The notes under the pieces are model-generated. The model worked only from the letters and a program-made list of their open reading frames with translations, was not told the DNA's origin and ran no database searches. From positions 1 to 36,810 of the forward strand of contig JAFRRK010000002.1 of the NCBI GenBank assembly GCA_017428115.1: a DNA stretch of 36,810 nucleotides. Reading direction: 5' to 3'. The position numbers were made by a program, and so were the translations under genes. Of the stretch, positions 25,030-32,585 are shown in pieces; positions within the stretch are counted from its first letter, which is position 1; the number at the start of each line of letters is the position of its first letter. The stretch comes from Bacteroidales bacterium (lineage in GTDB: Bacteria > Bacteroidota > Bacteroidia > Bacteroidales > P3).

Positions 25030-25173
25030 ACCCCTTACTACACTACAACATCAGCCATACCCCTCTCCCATAACCAAGACACCGGCCTTCGCCCCACCCC
25101 CTAACAACGCCCAAACAACAACACAGGTCTCCTCAGATGAAGAAAGTTTGGTAGACTTTCACCCTTTATCCAC

Positions 25174-25701
25174 TCATCCAGTCATCAACTCATCAGCCAG
25201 CCGTTTCGCCTCGGCACTGAAAGGCAGCATATAATACACCGACATACCATCGCGATAAAACTCTACCGCCCCCCACCGCTTCCAATAGCTGTGTGTCTTT
25301 AAGCGGTGCATAACCGGTATAAACACAAAATCAAAGGTCTGCAGATCGTCCCAAATATGTCTAATCATGTCGTAGTTGAGCCGTGTGCCTCGGTAAGGCT
25401 CAGCCACAATAAAGGAGAACACAGCCACATATCTCAGCTCGTTCAGCTGCGACAACAGCAAAGGCTGCTCCACAATCATCTGCTCAGTCTCCTCCTCAAT
25501 GCGATAGTCGCTCATATTAAGTAGCCCTATAGCCCTCCCCTCCACATCTAGTGCTTTCACACTCAAATCCCAATTAAAATGCAGGCACCTTACCCACCAC
25601 CGCACCTCATCAGGGTCAAAACCATACTGGCTTACCATCCAATCGACAGTCAACCCAGCATCGGACTCAGTCATCCGTCGCAGCAAATAGTCTAACGGCA
25701 T
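25174..25701 (-). CDS. GNAT-fold N-acetyltransferase-like protein
   Basis: A 175-residue cytosolic protein with a degenerate GNAT pattern: a polar N-terminal beta-alpha start (MPLDYLLRRMTESDA), a central strand YVAVFSFIVAEPYRGTRLNY in the place of the acetyl-CoA binding motif A, and a late THSYWKRWGAVEFYRDG like the end of GNAT domains. The usual RxxGxG/A loop is reduced to YRGTRLN, so the cofactor use is uncertain. It starts 10 bp inside the end of the DUF2156 gene and is surely co-transcribed and translationally coupled with it. The pair may modify the same substrate. Confidence 0.6.
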   Translation of the reverse strand: MPLDYLLRRMTESDAGLTVDWMVSQYGFDPDEVRWWVRCLHFNWDLSVKALDVEGRAIGLLNMSDYRIEEETEQMIVEQPLLLSQLNELRYVAVFSFIVAEPYRGTRLNYDMIRHIWDDLQTFDFVFIPVMHRLKTHSYWKRWGAVEFYRDGMSVYYMLPFSAEAKRLADELMTG

Positions 25702-26621
25702 GATATGGTAACATTATTAAAACCTAGCAACGTGTGAGGATGATACGACAACTTCGATTTCCTCAAACCCTCCAAACCCATATCCTCCTCGCGATTCACA
25801 TAAACATACTGTTCGGGTAGGTGCGAGGCAAATTGTTGGTTGATGATATTAAACGCCCCATCAATAGTGCGGTCTGCCTTCTCAACACACACATCAAACG
25901 TGTCGTATGTCACTGCTGCGCCATAGGTAAACGCCACCATCCTCCCACCATCGTAGATACAACCACCCCTCATGCCCAACTCATCCCAATGAGCCAGCAC
26001 AGTCTCCATTGCACGCCGCTCGGCACGCACCGTCTCGTCATAAAAAGGGGTGTCCTGATGTACCTCGTTACGCCAAAGCATCGACAATTCGCGACATTCA
26101 CCAAACCGCTCGGGCGTTAAATCCACATACTCAAATGCCGGGTGCTCCGACAGAAATTTATTCACGTGGTTGCGCTTCGCCTTGAGGTTCTTGCCCTTCA
26201 TCTCCGCCAACTCTTGCCTCAAATAGATATAGTCATATTGGCTCCTCCGAGGCTCTATATCCACCCTGTCGGGCATTAGCGACTTAACATAGTCGGCATA
26301 GTCATCCTCCAATCCTATTATCCTCAGCTCCGACCCCCATTGGGCGGCATCGGCACACAACAGACCCAGCAACCGTTCAGAAGGTGGCTCGGCGCAACAA
26401 ACCATATACGCCCGCCTTCCATCCATATTAAAACGAAACACCGCCACATCCCCCTTCACACACACCTCGGTATTAAACCAAAACTGCCACCCAATCAAGT
26501 TGGCAAAAGTCAGATTACAATTCCTCAGCCCTGCCGCAAGCGTCACCTCCTGCACCACCCCCCTGTCCTCGACGGTCAACATGTGAAAATCCATCTGTCC
26601 CGCACTATTTTCAATCAGCAT
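25692..26621 (-). CDS. DUF2156 family protein (aminoacyl-phosphatidylglycerol synthase C-terminal-like)
   Basis: A 309-residue protein, soluble by sequence, with the double GNAT-like fold of the DUF2156 family, related to the catalytic part of MprF. The family block KGKNLKAKRNHVNKFLSEHP lies near residues 140-160. Others are CIYDGGRMVAFTYGAA and the C-terminal NREEDMGLEGLRKSKLSYHP. MprF-like enzymes move an amino acid from tRNA to a lipid; stand-alone Bacteroidetes members have no proven activity and lack the membrane half. It is first in a two-gene minus-strand operon with the GNAT-like gene, with a -7 box 55 bp upstream. Confidence 0.85.
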   Translation of the reverse strand: MLIENSAGQMDFHMLTVEDRGVVQEVTLAAGLRNCNLTFANLIGWQFWFNTEVCVKGDVAVFRFNMDGRRAYMVCCAEPPSERLLGLLCADAAQWGSELRIIGLEDDYADYVKSLMPDRVDIEPRRSQYDYIYLRQELAEMKGKNLKAKRNHVNKFLSEHPAFEYVDLTPERFGECRELSMLWRNEVHQDTPFYDETVRAERRAMETVLAHWDELGMRGGCIYDGGRMVAFTYGAAVTYDTFDVCVEKADRTIDGAFNIINQQFASHLPEQYVYVNREEDMGLEGLRKSKLSYHPHTLLGFNNVTISCR

Positions 26622-26675
26622 AACACTATATTTATCAAATCATTACTTATAAATATCTTCCATTTTTTGCGACCG

Positions 26676-26683
26676 CAAAAATA
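26676..26683 (-). promoter_or_regulatory. Promoter of the DUF2156-GNAT operon (-7 box)
   Basis: The plus strand CAAAAATA gives TATTTTTG toward the DUF2156 gene. It is back to back with the threonine dehydrogenase promoter 64 bp away. Confidence 0.55.
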
Positions 26684-26746
26684 CAAAAAAGAATCGGGAT
26701 TAAAAGATTCAAACAAGCAGCGACACACTATATCAGATTATTTTTG

Positions 26747-26754
26747 TATATTTG
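26747..26754 (+). promoter_or_regulatory. Promoter of the threonine dehydrogenase gene (-7 box)
   Basis: TATATTTG matches TAnnTTTG; the predicted leader is about 97 nt. No -33 TTTG at the right spacing. Confidence 0.55.
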
Positions 26755-26857
26755 CTCGTTCAAATCGTGCCGCAACATCCGCACAACACATTGAACATGC
26801 AACACTTATACAACAATAGACTATTTTTTATAAGATAATTTTTAATATACAAACACA

Positions 26858-27805
26858 ATGAAAAGAATACTTATAGTAGGTGCAGGCGGACAGATAGGCT
26901 CCGAACTGACACGCAATCTTAGAGACATCTATGGCGACAACAACGTAGTATGCAGCGACCTTCGTCCCCTCAAGGGCGACCCCTACGAGCGCGGCCCCGT
27001 AGAGCGTATCGACTCCACCCAAATCATGCAGATAGCCACCGCCGTAAAGCAGTATAACATCGACACCATCTACAACCTCGCAGCCATACTCAGCGCCACT
27101 GCAGAGCTGAACCCAATGCTAGGCTGGAACGTGGGCATCGGTAGCCTAGTCAACTGCCTCGAGGTGGCACGCCTCTTCGGCTGTGCCGTGTTCACACCCT
27201 CCTCCATAGGAGCCTTTGGACCCAGCACACCCCACGACAACACCCCGCAGGACACCATCCAGCGCCCCAACACCATCTACGGTGTCACCAAAGTGACTGG
27301 CGAACTACTCTCCGACTACTATTTCACCCGCTTCGGTGTCGACACCCGCAGCGTCCGCTTCCCAGGTCTCATAAGCTATCAGACACTCCCAGGCGGTGGC
27401 ACCACCGACTATGCTGTTGAAATCTACTATGCCGCTGTCAAAGGCGAAAAGTTTGTCTGCCCCCTCAATAAAGGCACCTACATGGACATGATGTACATGC
27501 CCGATGCACAGAAAGCCATGATCGACATCATGGAAGCCGACCCCAGCAAACTGGTCCACCGCAACAGCTTCAACGTAACAGCAATGAGCTTCGACCCAGA
27601 AATCATATACAACACCATTCGTAAACGCTACCCCAACTTCGAAATGGTCTACGAGCCCGAACCCATCAAACAGGCTATCGCCGACAGCTGGCCCAACAAG
27701 ATGGACGACTCATGCGCCCGCAACGAATGGGGCTGGAATCCTCAATATGACCTTGAGCGCATGACCGACGACATGATTCTCAACCTAAAGAAGAAACTGC
27801 TCTAA
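26858..27805 (+). CDS. L-threonine 3-dehydrogenase, SDR (epimerase-like) type
   Basis: A 315-residue cytosolic NAD-dependent enzyme of the extended SDR family. It has the nucleotide loop GAGGQIG (8-14), an S-x(n)-YxxxK catalytic set with SSIGAFGP and Y141/K145 (YGVTK), and family blocks NLAAILSATAE, RFPGLISYQTLPGGGTTDYAVE and WPNKMDDSCARNEWGW. These match the SDR-type threonine dehydrogenases of Bacteroidetes and trypanosomes, which oxidise L-threonine to 2-amino-3-oxobutyrate. The partner kbl (glycine C-acetyltransferase) is not in the window. A nested hairpin follows the stop. Confidence 0.92.
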   Translation: MKRILIVGAGGQIGSELTRNLRDIYGDNNVVCSDLRPLKGDPYERGPVERIDSTQIMQIATAVKQYNIDTIYNLAAILSATAELNPMLGWNVGIGSLVNCLEVARLFGCAVFTPSSIGAFGPSTPHDNTPQDTIQRPNTIYGVTKVTGELLSDYYFTRFGVDTRSVRFPGLISYQTLPGGGTTDYAVEIYYAAVKGEKFVCPLNKGTYMDMMYMPDAQKAMIDIMEADPSKLVHRNSFNVTAMSFDPEIIYNTIRKRYPNFEMVYEPEPIKQAIADSWPNKMDDSCARNEWGWNPQYDLERMTDDMILNLKKKLL

Positions 27806-27826
27806 CACCATATAAGCACTATCAAT

Positions 27827-27873
27827 AAAGTGAATAGCCCAACCAACCCTATGGTTGTCGAGCTATTCACTTT
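27827..27873 (+). terminator. Nested hairpin terminator after threonine dehydrogenase
   Basis: AAAGTGAATAGC (27827-27838) pairs perfectly with GCTATTCACTTT (27862-27873). Inside the loop CAACC (27844-27848) pairs with GGTTG (27853-27857). The A-start/T-end arms make it potentially bidirectional. It separates the gene from the lipoprotein pair. Confidence 0.75.
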
Positions 27874-27903
27874 ACTAATCCACTCACTCCTATAGCCATA
27901 ACG

Positions 27904-28728
27904 ATGCCAATCACGCGCACACATGTCGTCGTCTTGCTAATTAGCATGCTAGCTCTTTCGGCATGCGACAATAGTAACAATCCTCTTAGCCAGCCAATGG
28001 ACAACAATGAATGCCTTATCTGCGGAGCACCATTAGAGTACCTTGACAACGACACCTTGATGGAATGCGCCATCTGCCACCAACAGGAAATGAGCAAGGT
28101 CCGTTGTAACAAAGGTCATTATGTCTGCAACAACTGCCACATGACCGGCATGGACTCCATCATAGCGCTCTGTCTTAGCGACACATCCAAGAATCCCATC
28201 GACATACTTGAGCGGATGATGTCGCAACCCTTCTGCCATATGCATGGCCCCGAACACCACGTCCTAGTAGGAGCCGCCCTTCTAGTGGCCTACCACAATG
28301 CCATTTCGCCCGAAACCGACAGCCTCGACCTCCCCTCCGCACTGCTAGAAGTGATGAGCCGCGGCCGCCAAGTACCCGGTGGGGCATGCGGCTATATGGG
28401 AGCCTGCGGAGCAGCCATCAGCACCGGAATATTCATGTCCGTCGTAACTAGCAACACCCCTCTCTCTACCGACAGCTGGAGGCTCTGCAACCTAATGACT
28501 GCCCGCGCACTCGAGCAAGTGGCCCTCAACGGTGGCCCCCGTTGCTGCAAACGAGACTCATACATATCAATCCTCACGGCAGTCGACTTCGTCAAAGAAC
28601 ACTTAGGAGTGGAGATGATCAAACCACAAGTAACCTGCTCACGCAGTCAATTCAACAATCAGTGTATAGGACATCAGTGCCCCTTTGCACCTGCCAACCG
28701 TACAAACCACAAAAGACAAACTGAATAA
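27904..28728 (+). CDS. DUF5714 domain lipoprotein
   Basis: A 274-residue protein. Residues 1-20 are a lipoprotein signal with lipobox LSAC (C21), so the product should be anchored in the envelope. The rest, from ECLICGAPLEY near residue 36, is a full DUF5714 domain. It has a double CxxC zinc-ribbon-like start (CLIC, CAIC), GHYVCNNCHMTG, PFCHMHGPEHHVLVGAALL, SRGRQVPGGACGYMGACGAA, GGPRCCKRDSY and a C-terminal CIGHQCPF. At least 15 cysteines, many paired, suggest metal or Fe-S/zinc binding. DUF5714 proteins I recall from archaea and anaerobes begin near the CxxC and have no signal peptide, so export is unusual. An internal start at residue 32 (MDNNECLIC) would give the cytoplasmic form. The flavin-reductase-like lipoprotein follows 26 bp later. 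The function is unknown. Confidence 0.8.
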   Translation: MPITRTHVVVLLISMLALSACDNSNNPLSQPMDNNECLICGAPLEYLDNDTLMECAICHQQEMSKVRCNKGHYVCNNCHMTGMDSIIALCLSDTSKNPIDILERMMSQPFCHMHGPEHHVLVGAALLVAYHNAISPETDSLDLPSALLEVMSRGRQVPGGACGYMGACGAAISTGIFMSVVTSNTPLSTDSWRLCNLMTARALEQVALNGGPRCCKRDSYISILTAVDFVKEHLGVEMIKPQVTCSRSQFNNQCIGHQCPFAPANRTNHKRQTE

Positions 28729-28754
28729 TTATTAATCAATTAAAAATCATATTC

Positions 28755-29474
28755 ATGAAACGTATCCTTCTTACCTCTATTGCCTCACTGGCACTGGCAT
28801 TGTCGATGTCGGCCTGCTGTGGCGACAAAAACGAAACCGAAGAGGCCGCCAACTGCTGTGGCAACAAAGAGCAGTGTGCCAAGTTGCAACTTGCTCCAGT
28901 AGCCGAACGCACCAACATGGGTGCCAAAATATTCGTCACCCCCCAGCCGGCCCTAATGATCGGCACCTACGACGAGCAGGGCAACCCCGACGTGATGATG
29001 GCTGCCTGGGGCGGCCAGTGCGACGGCAACCAAGTCTGCTTCCGTCTCTCGCCCCACCGCACAACCACCAACCTGCGTGCCACCCGCGAGTTCACCCTCA
29101 GCTATGCCACCATACGCGATGTGGCCGAGAGCGACTACTTCGGCACCGTCTCTGCCAACGACGTGCCCGACAAGATTGCCCGCACCAACTTCACCGTCAC
29201 CAAGAGCCAAAACATCAACGCCCCCATCATCGACCAATATCCGCTGACGCTTGAATGCCGCGTGATTGAGATAATGGAGCGTGGCAACGACGGCTGCTTC
29301 GTCATCGGCGAGATAGTCAACACCATCGCCGACCCATCCATCCTCACCGACGGCCGCATCGACCTCGACAAACTTCAGCCCATCGTCTTTGATGCCGCCA
29401 TCCCCGCCTACCGTTCCGTTGGCGACACCGTAGGACGTGCCTGGGGTGCCGGTCAGAAATTCATCGAGAAATAG
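28755..29474 (+). CDS. Flavin-reductase-like (FMN-binding split barrel) lipoprotein
   Basis: A 239-residue protein. Residues 1-20 are a lipoprotein signal with lipobox MSAC (C21, followed by C22). A Cys-rich acidic linker to about residue 45 contains CC, CC and C. From residue 46 on it is a typical flavin-reductase/NADH:FMN oxidoreductase-like split barrel: TPQPALMIGTYDEQGNPDVM, MAAWGGQCDG, SPHRTTTNLRATREFTL, SYATIRDVAESDYFG. Such domains bind FMN and are usually cytoplasmic. Here an envelope location is predicted, and the gene lies 26 bp after the DUF5714 lipoprotein gene, so both likely form one redox-related unit. A strong terminator follows. Confidence 0.85.
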   Translation: MKRILLTSIASLALALSMSACCGDKNETEEAANCCGNKEQCAKLQLAPVAERTNMGAKIFVTPQPALMIGTYDEQGNPDVMMAAWGGQCDGNQVCFRLSPHRTTTNLRATREFTLSYATIRDVAESDYFGTVSANDVPDKIARTNFTVTKSQNINAPIIDQYPLTLECRVIEIMERGNDGCFVIGEIVNTIADPSILTDGRIDLDKLQPIVFDAAIPAYRSVGDTVGRAWGAGQKFIEK

Positions 29475-29500
29475 CTGCTGACCACAACAGCAAATCATTT

Positions 29501-29544
29501 AAGAACCACACCCTTGTCAAAAGCCAGGCAAGAGTGTGGTTCTT
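29501..29544 (+). terminator. Intrinsic terminator after the DUF5714/flavin-reductase operon
   Basis: AAGAACCACAC...CTTG (29501-29516) pairs with CAAG...GTGTGGTTCTT (29529-29544), with one internal C/A mismatch and a 12-nt loop. The following bases are CTTTC. Confidence 0.8.
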
Positions 29545-29661
29545 CTTTCGCTCAACCAACTTTTTTTGCTCGTCAGTTAGCCAATCCCTCACAATACTCT
29601 TGCCTCTCCCTTACCAATCATAAAGTGGCATAAGACAGCTTGACAAGGCTCGAACAACTTG

Positions 29662-30564
29662 TTATACAGCGATTGCTATTCCCACGCCTGCCAAGAGAGC
29701 AAAGAGAAAAGTGCCTATCACCAACAGGGGGAGCATAGGGTCGAGAGCACAACCTGAGCGGTGCCACACACCTACCAAATGTTTCACAAACAGTGGCAAA
29801 GAGAGTAGCCATAGCCACGACCACCCACCCAGGCCGGCAAGCAGAGTATACAACGCCATTGATACCCAGCCCAAAGCTATCAGTATCGTCTGATAGATGC
29901 GGGCGCCGCGCTCACCCAGCAGCAACGCCACGGTTGTGCGGGTGGCGGCATCGGTAGACATGTCACGTATATTATTCACATTCAGCACTGCCATACTAAA
30001 CAGACCGATAGCACTAGCAGCAATCAGCAGCATGGGTTGAGGCAATTGGCACAGACAGACATAGTAGCCGCCACATACCGACACTAGTCCAAAAAAGATA
30101 AAGACAAAGAAGTCGCCCCAGCCTCTGTAGCCATAGGGATTTTTACCAAGAGTGTAGCGCATGGCGGCCGTCATGGCTGCGGCACCCAAAAGCACCAGCA
30201 ACAGCTGACGCCACCCTATCCATGAGCCAAAAGTGGAGGCTATCATGCCCAACCCGCTGACAGCACAGGCCACAGCCACAAATGTTATAAGCTTACGCAT
30301 TTGGGCCACTGTCATATCGCCATCTTGCAATGAGTAACGCATGCCTTGACGGTCGGCAGTATCGGTTCCGTGGAGGGTGTCGCCCAGCTCGTTGGAGAGG
30401 TTGGAAAGTATCTGCAACAAAGCCGTGGTGAGCATCAACAATGCCACCGTGAGGGCCGAGAGAGTCTGATGGCTGGCAGCGACAAAGGTGCCCAACATCA
30501 CACCCGACAGTGAGAGCGGCAGAGTGCGCAGCCGCATGGAACGCAAACAAGATTTCAGTGTCAT
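29662..30564 (-). CDS. menA: 1,4-dihydroxy-2-naphthoate polyprenyltransferase
   Basis: A 300-residue inner-membrane UbiA-superfamily enzyme that prenylates 1,4-dihydroxy-2-naphthoate to demethylmenaquinone. It has about eight or nine hydrophobic helices. The first Asp-rich motif is NLSNELGDTLHGTD (55-68) and the second is NVNNIRDMSTDA. The intervening TLGKNPYGYRGWGDFFVFIFFG is the MenA-specific loop that distinguishes it from UbiA. It starts 2 bp after menG ends, so the two last menaquinone steps are made from one transcript. No terminator is clearly seen after it. Confidence 0.95.
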   Translation of the reverse strand: MTLKSCLRSMRLRTLPLSLSGVMLGTFVAASHQTLSALTVALLMLTTALLQILSNLSNELGDTLHGTDTADRQGMRYSLQDGDMTVAQMRKLITFVAVACAVSGLGMIASTFGSWIGWRQLLLVLLGAAAMTAAMRYTLGKNPYGYRGWGDFFVFIFFGLVSVCGGYYVCLCQLPQPMLLIAASAIGLFSMAVLNVNNIRDMSTDAATRTTVALLLGERGARIYQTILIALGWVSMALYTLLAGLGGWSWLWLLSLPLFVKHLVGVWHRSGCALDPMLPLLVIGTFLFALLAGVGIAIAV

Positions 30565-30566
30565 AA

Positions 30567-31274
30567 TTATTTCTCTCCTATATACATTCTACAAATGCCG
30601 AGGGTGAATGCACGGTGGCTCACATTGCGGTAGCCGCACGACAGCATCACCTTCATCCACTCACTCTTTTCAGGGAAAGCCAAGACTGAGGCAGGCAGGT
30701 AGCGATATGCATGCCTGCTGCCCGATATCCATCCGCCTATGAGAGGCAGCAACTTGGTGAAATAAAACCGATAACACCCTCGCACTATGGGGATGGTGGG
30801 TGTCGACAATTCGAGTATCACCAGCCGTCCGCCGGGTCTGAGCACGCGCAATATCTCACACAACGCCTGCTCGCGATGCTCGAAATTACGAATGCCGAAG
30901 GCTATTGTTGCACAATCGAAACTGGCTGTGGCAAAAGGGAGGTGCTCGGCGTTGCCCTGCTCAGCGGTAATGCAGTGTGAGAGACGAAGCCGCTCCACCT
31001 TGCACCGCATCACCTGCAGCATCGCCTCCGTAAGATCGAGGCCATGCACCTTGGTTTGGGGATGGGCATGACGGGCAATAGCTATAGCATAGTCGCCAGT
31101 GCCACAAGCAATGTCGAGAATTTGCTGGGGACGGTGGCGGTCCACAACCCAGCGCAGTGACTTGCGTCGCCACCCTCGGTCAATACCCAAGGACAGAAGG
31201 TGGTTGAGGGTGTCGTAGGTAGGGGCTATCGAATCAAAAAGCTTTTCGGTCTTGTCTGTTGTGGGGCCTTGCAT
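30567..31274 (-). CDS. menG: Demethylmenaquinone methyltransferase (MenG/UbiE)
   Basis: A 235-residue SAM-dependent methyltransferase that completes menaquinone synthesis. The UbiE signature FDSIAPTYDTLNHLLSLGID starts at residue 13. The SAM loop is LDIACGTGDYA, the acidic strand is VHGLDLTEAML, and FGIRNFEHREQAL and RVLRPGGRLVILELS follow. Length is typical. It is the first gene of the menG-menA pair, and a TATCTTTG box lies 56 bp upstream. Ubiquinone is not expected in this phylum, so MenG is preferred over the UbiE name. Confidence 0.95.
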   Translation of the reverse strand: MQGPTTDKTEKLFDSIAPTYDTLNHLLSLGIDRGWRRKSLRWVVDRHRPQQILDIACGTGDYAIAIARHAHPQTKVHGLDLTEAMLQVMRCKVERLRLSHCITAEQGNAEHLPFATASFDCATIAFGIRNFEHREQALCEILRVLRPGGRLVILELSTPTIPIVRGCYRFYFTKLLPLIGGWISGSRHAYRYLPASVLAFPEKSEWMKVMLSCGYRNVSHRAFTLGICRMYIGEK

Positions 31275-31329
31275 ACAATTGGGTGTTGCTCATCACTTTG
31301 CACAAAATGTGCATTGACGATTGACAATG

Positions 31330-31337
31330 CAAAGATA
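31330..31337 (-). promoter_or_regulatory. Promoter of menG-menA (-7 box)
   Basis: The plus strand CAAAGATA gives TATCTTTG toward menG; the predicted leader is about 50 nt. Confidence 0.6.
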
Positions 31338-31339
31338 CA

Positions 31340-31733
31340 CTTTTTTATCCACATACCTCATTGTAATTTTACTAAAGTTTGACAAGCCATTTTTCCTTCA
31401 AAGAGTGACATGATTTCTTTTACAAATAGCATTTCCATGGTATTATTTGCAATAAAAATCAGTAGGTTGCCAACATGTCTGTTCTAATTTGTCACCGAAG
31501 GGGCTATACATGCATCCATCCCTATTGTCATCGTCATCGTCATCATGTCCCACTTTACTTCGTGACGTTGCTTTGGCTCGACAAAGAAAGCTAGCTTTCA
31601 TTGTTCTCGCTTTGTAGAACGTTGTGCCACTTTTTTCTCCTTAATTCCGCAAGCTCGGTGTTAATAAATTAAGCGACATACTGTTGACAACCATTGTGTC
31701 AATCTGTCGCCTGTTTTCATAATTGTTAATATC
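31340..31733. other. Gene-poor spacer with short repeats and remnants
   Basis: No convincing gene. Contents: a trinucleotide-rich TCATCG run (about 31528-31545), a 14-bp perfect palindrome GAAAGCTAGCTTTC (31586-31599), a short minus-strand frame (31443-31601) and a 19-codon minus-strand frame (31661-31720) placed where a gene driven by the repeat-borne promoter at 31777 would start. A plus-strand TATCTTTG at 31730-31737 has no gene after it. Confidence 0.5.
31443..31601 (-). CDS. Possible 52-residue protein with a poly-Asp tract, or repeat-derived frame
   Basis: A minus-strand ATG frame encoding a basic start (MKASFLCRAKATSRSK), a run of six Asp and a Cys-containing tail (CMYSPFGDKLEQTCW). 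The Asp run comes from the TCATCG repeats, and the start overlaps a 14-bp palindrome. The basic half could be just one reading of a dispersed intergenic repeat. No homologue is recognised, there is no obvious ribosome-binding context and the nearest promoter is the orphan one at 31777. Probably not a real gene, but recorded because nothing else explains the segment. Confidence 0.2.
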   Translation of the reverse strand: MKASFLCRAKATSRSKVGHDDDDDDNRDGCMYSPFGDKLEQTCWQPTDFYCK

Positions 31734-31908
31734 TTTGCAATTGACAAAAAAACAATAAACGATACAATTACAGGTGCAAAAATACAAATAAAAAATGATT
31801 TGGTAAAAAACTTCGGCGGATTTTACTTTTTCTCGACCATTTCTGCTATATCAGACATAGAGTGGTATAAACAAATGGAGTACTTCAAACCCCGCCTATC
31901 TGCAGCTG
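31734..31908. repeat. Duplicated promoter module, copy 1 (orphan)
   Basis: This 175-bp segment and 32586-32761 are imperfect direct repeats, beginning TTTGCAATTGA and ending CCCGCCTATCTGCAGCTG; most positions are identical. The unit includes a minus-strand -7 box, here TATTTTTG (plus-strand 31777-31784). In this copy no intact gene follows in the direction of transcription. Confidence 0.9.
31777..31784 (-). promoter_or_regulatory. Orphan promoter box in repeat copy 1
   Basis: The plus strand CAAAAATA gives TATTTTTG toward lower coordinates; it corresponds to the TATCTTTG of copy 2. The first ATG downstream (31720) opens only 19 codons. Confidence 0.45.
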
Positions 31909-31942
31909 AAGGTGTGGCAGAGATTTCTTGCGGGCAACACTC

Positions 31943-31967
31943 CGCCCCCCATGGGGGAAAGGGGGCG
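31943..31967. repeat. GC-rich alternative hairpins
   Basis: CGCCCCC (31943-31949) can pair with GGGGGCG (31961-31967), or CCCCC with GGGGG around AT (31946-31957). It lies about 155 bp past the end of the BACON-like lipoprotein gene on its transcript side, without a T-tract. Confidence 0.5.
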
Positions 31968-32121
31968 TATTATAGAGGTGCCTTAATATCCGTTAAACAC
32001 TGACTTTTTTTTGTCTTGTACACCGCTTAGACGCGCCCTGAATACGCTTCAGACAGTCCTAGTAGTCGGCTTGCGGTATTGAGGAGAATACAGAATTCAG
32101 AACTGGAATTTGATGTTTTTT

Positions 32122-32580
32122 TCATTCCGCTGTTTTACAGTTCTGAATGCAGTCAATAATGGAAACTCCAAGTTCGGAAAAACCGTCCCGTACTACAACT
32201 CTGACTGCACGTTTGCGGGTTGTGTTGTTCTCATCTACTTGAAGGGTGACGGTGCAGTCTTTGGCGGTTGCAACGAACCAGTCGCCAACAATTTTTCCAT
32301 CGGCTGGAGTTATCTTGTCACTTTTGTATATAACTGAATCTCGATTCCCGTCTACCGTCTCATAAATCCAATATTCGGCATCGCGCAACCACATTTCAGC
32401 TTCATGGACTAATGTGTATTCGATAGACAGCGCCTCATAACTGATTTCCGTCGGACCGTCAAACCAATTGGCAGGGCTTTTTCGTCCACAGCTCGTGGCG
32501 ATTAAACATAAAGTTATTAGTACGATGGATAATGGCAACTTGGAGGAATGATACCACTTGGCAAAAAATAAATATTTCAT
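32122..32580 (-). CDS. Small lipoprotein with a BACON-like C-terminal domain
   Basis: The chosen start is the ATG at 32580; a longer frame from 32637 would begin upstream of the likely transcription start. The 152-residue product has a long signal with lipobox IATSC (C31). A short linker follows, then a region with WLRDAEYWIYETVDGNRDSV. A C-terminal segment, DWFVATAKDCTVTLQVDENN followed by TRKRAVRVVVRDG, has the pattern of BACON-type Ig-like domains (WF-x-A ... sensitive NT ... R ... V-V). BACON domains usually precede enzymes in surface glycan systems; here the protein is free-standing. The promoter (TATCTTTG at 32627-32634) lies inside a ~175-bp segment that is repeated downstream of the gene. 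The function is unknown; no partner genes are nearby. Confidence 0.7.
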   Translation of the reverse strand: MKYLFFAKWYHSSKLPLSIVLITLCLIATSCGRKSPANWFDGPTEISYEALSIEYTLVHEAEMWLRDAEYWIYETVDGNRDSVIYKSDKITPADGKIVGDWFVATAKDCTVTLQVDENNTTRKRAVRVVVRDGFSELGVSIIDCIQNCKTAE

Positions 32581-32585
32581 AATGA

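Noticed and set aside
31800-32003. 67-codon plus-strand frame in the repeat region
   Set aside because: It reads through the duplicated promoter module, which is non-coding in copy 2, and has no conserved features.
32095-32148. 11-bp inverted repeat ATTCAGAACTG/CAGTTCTGAAT at the end of the BACON-like gene as a terminator
   Set aside because: The loop is 32 nt, one arm lies inside the coding region, and no T-tract follows on the minus strand; kept only as a weak structure.
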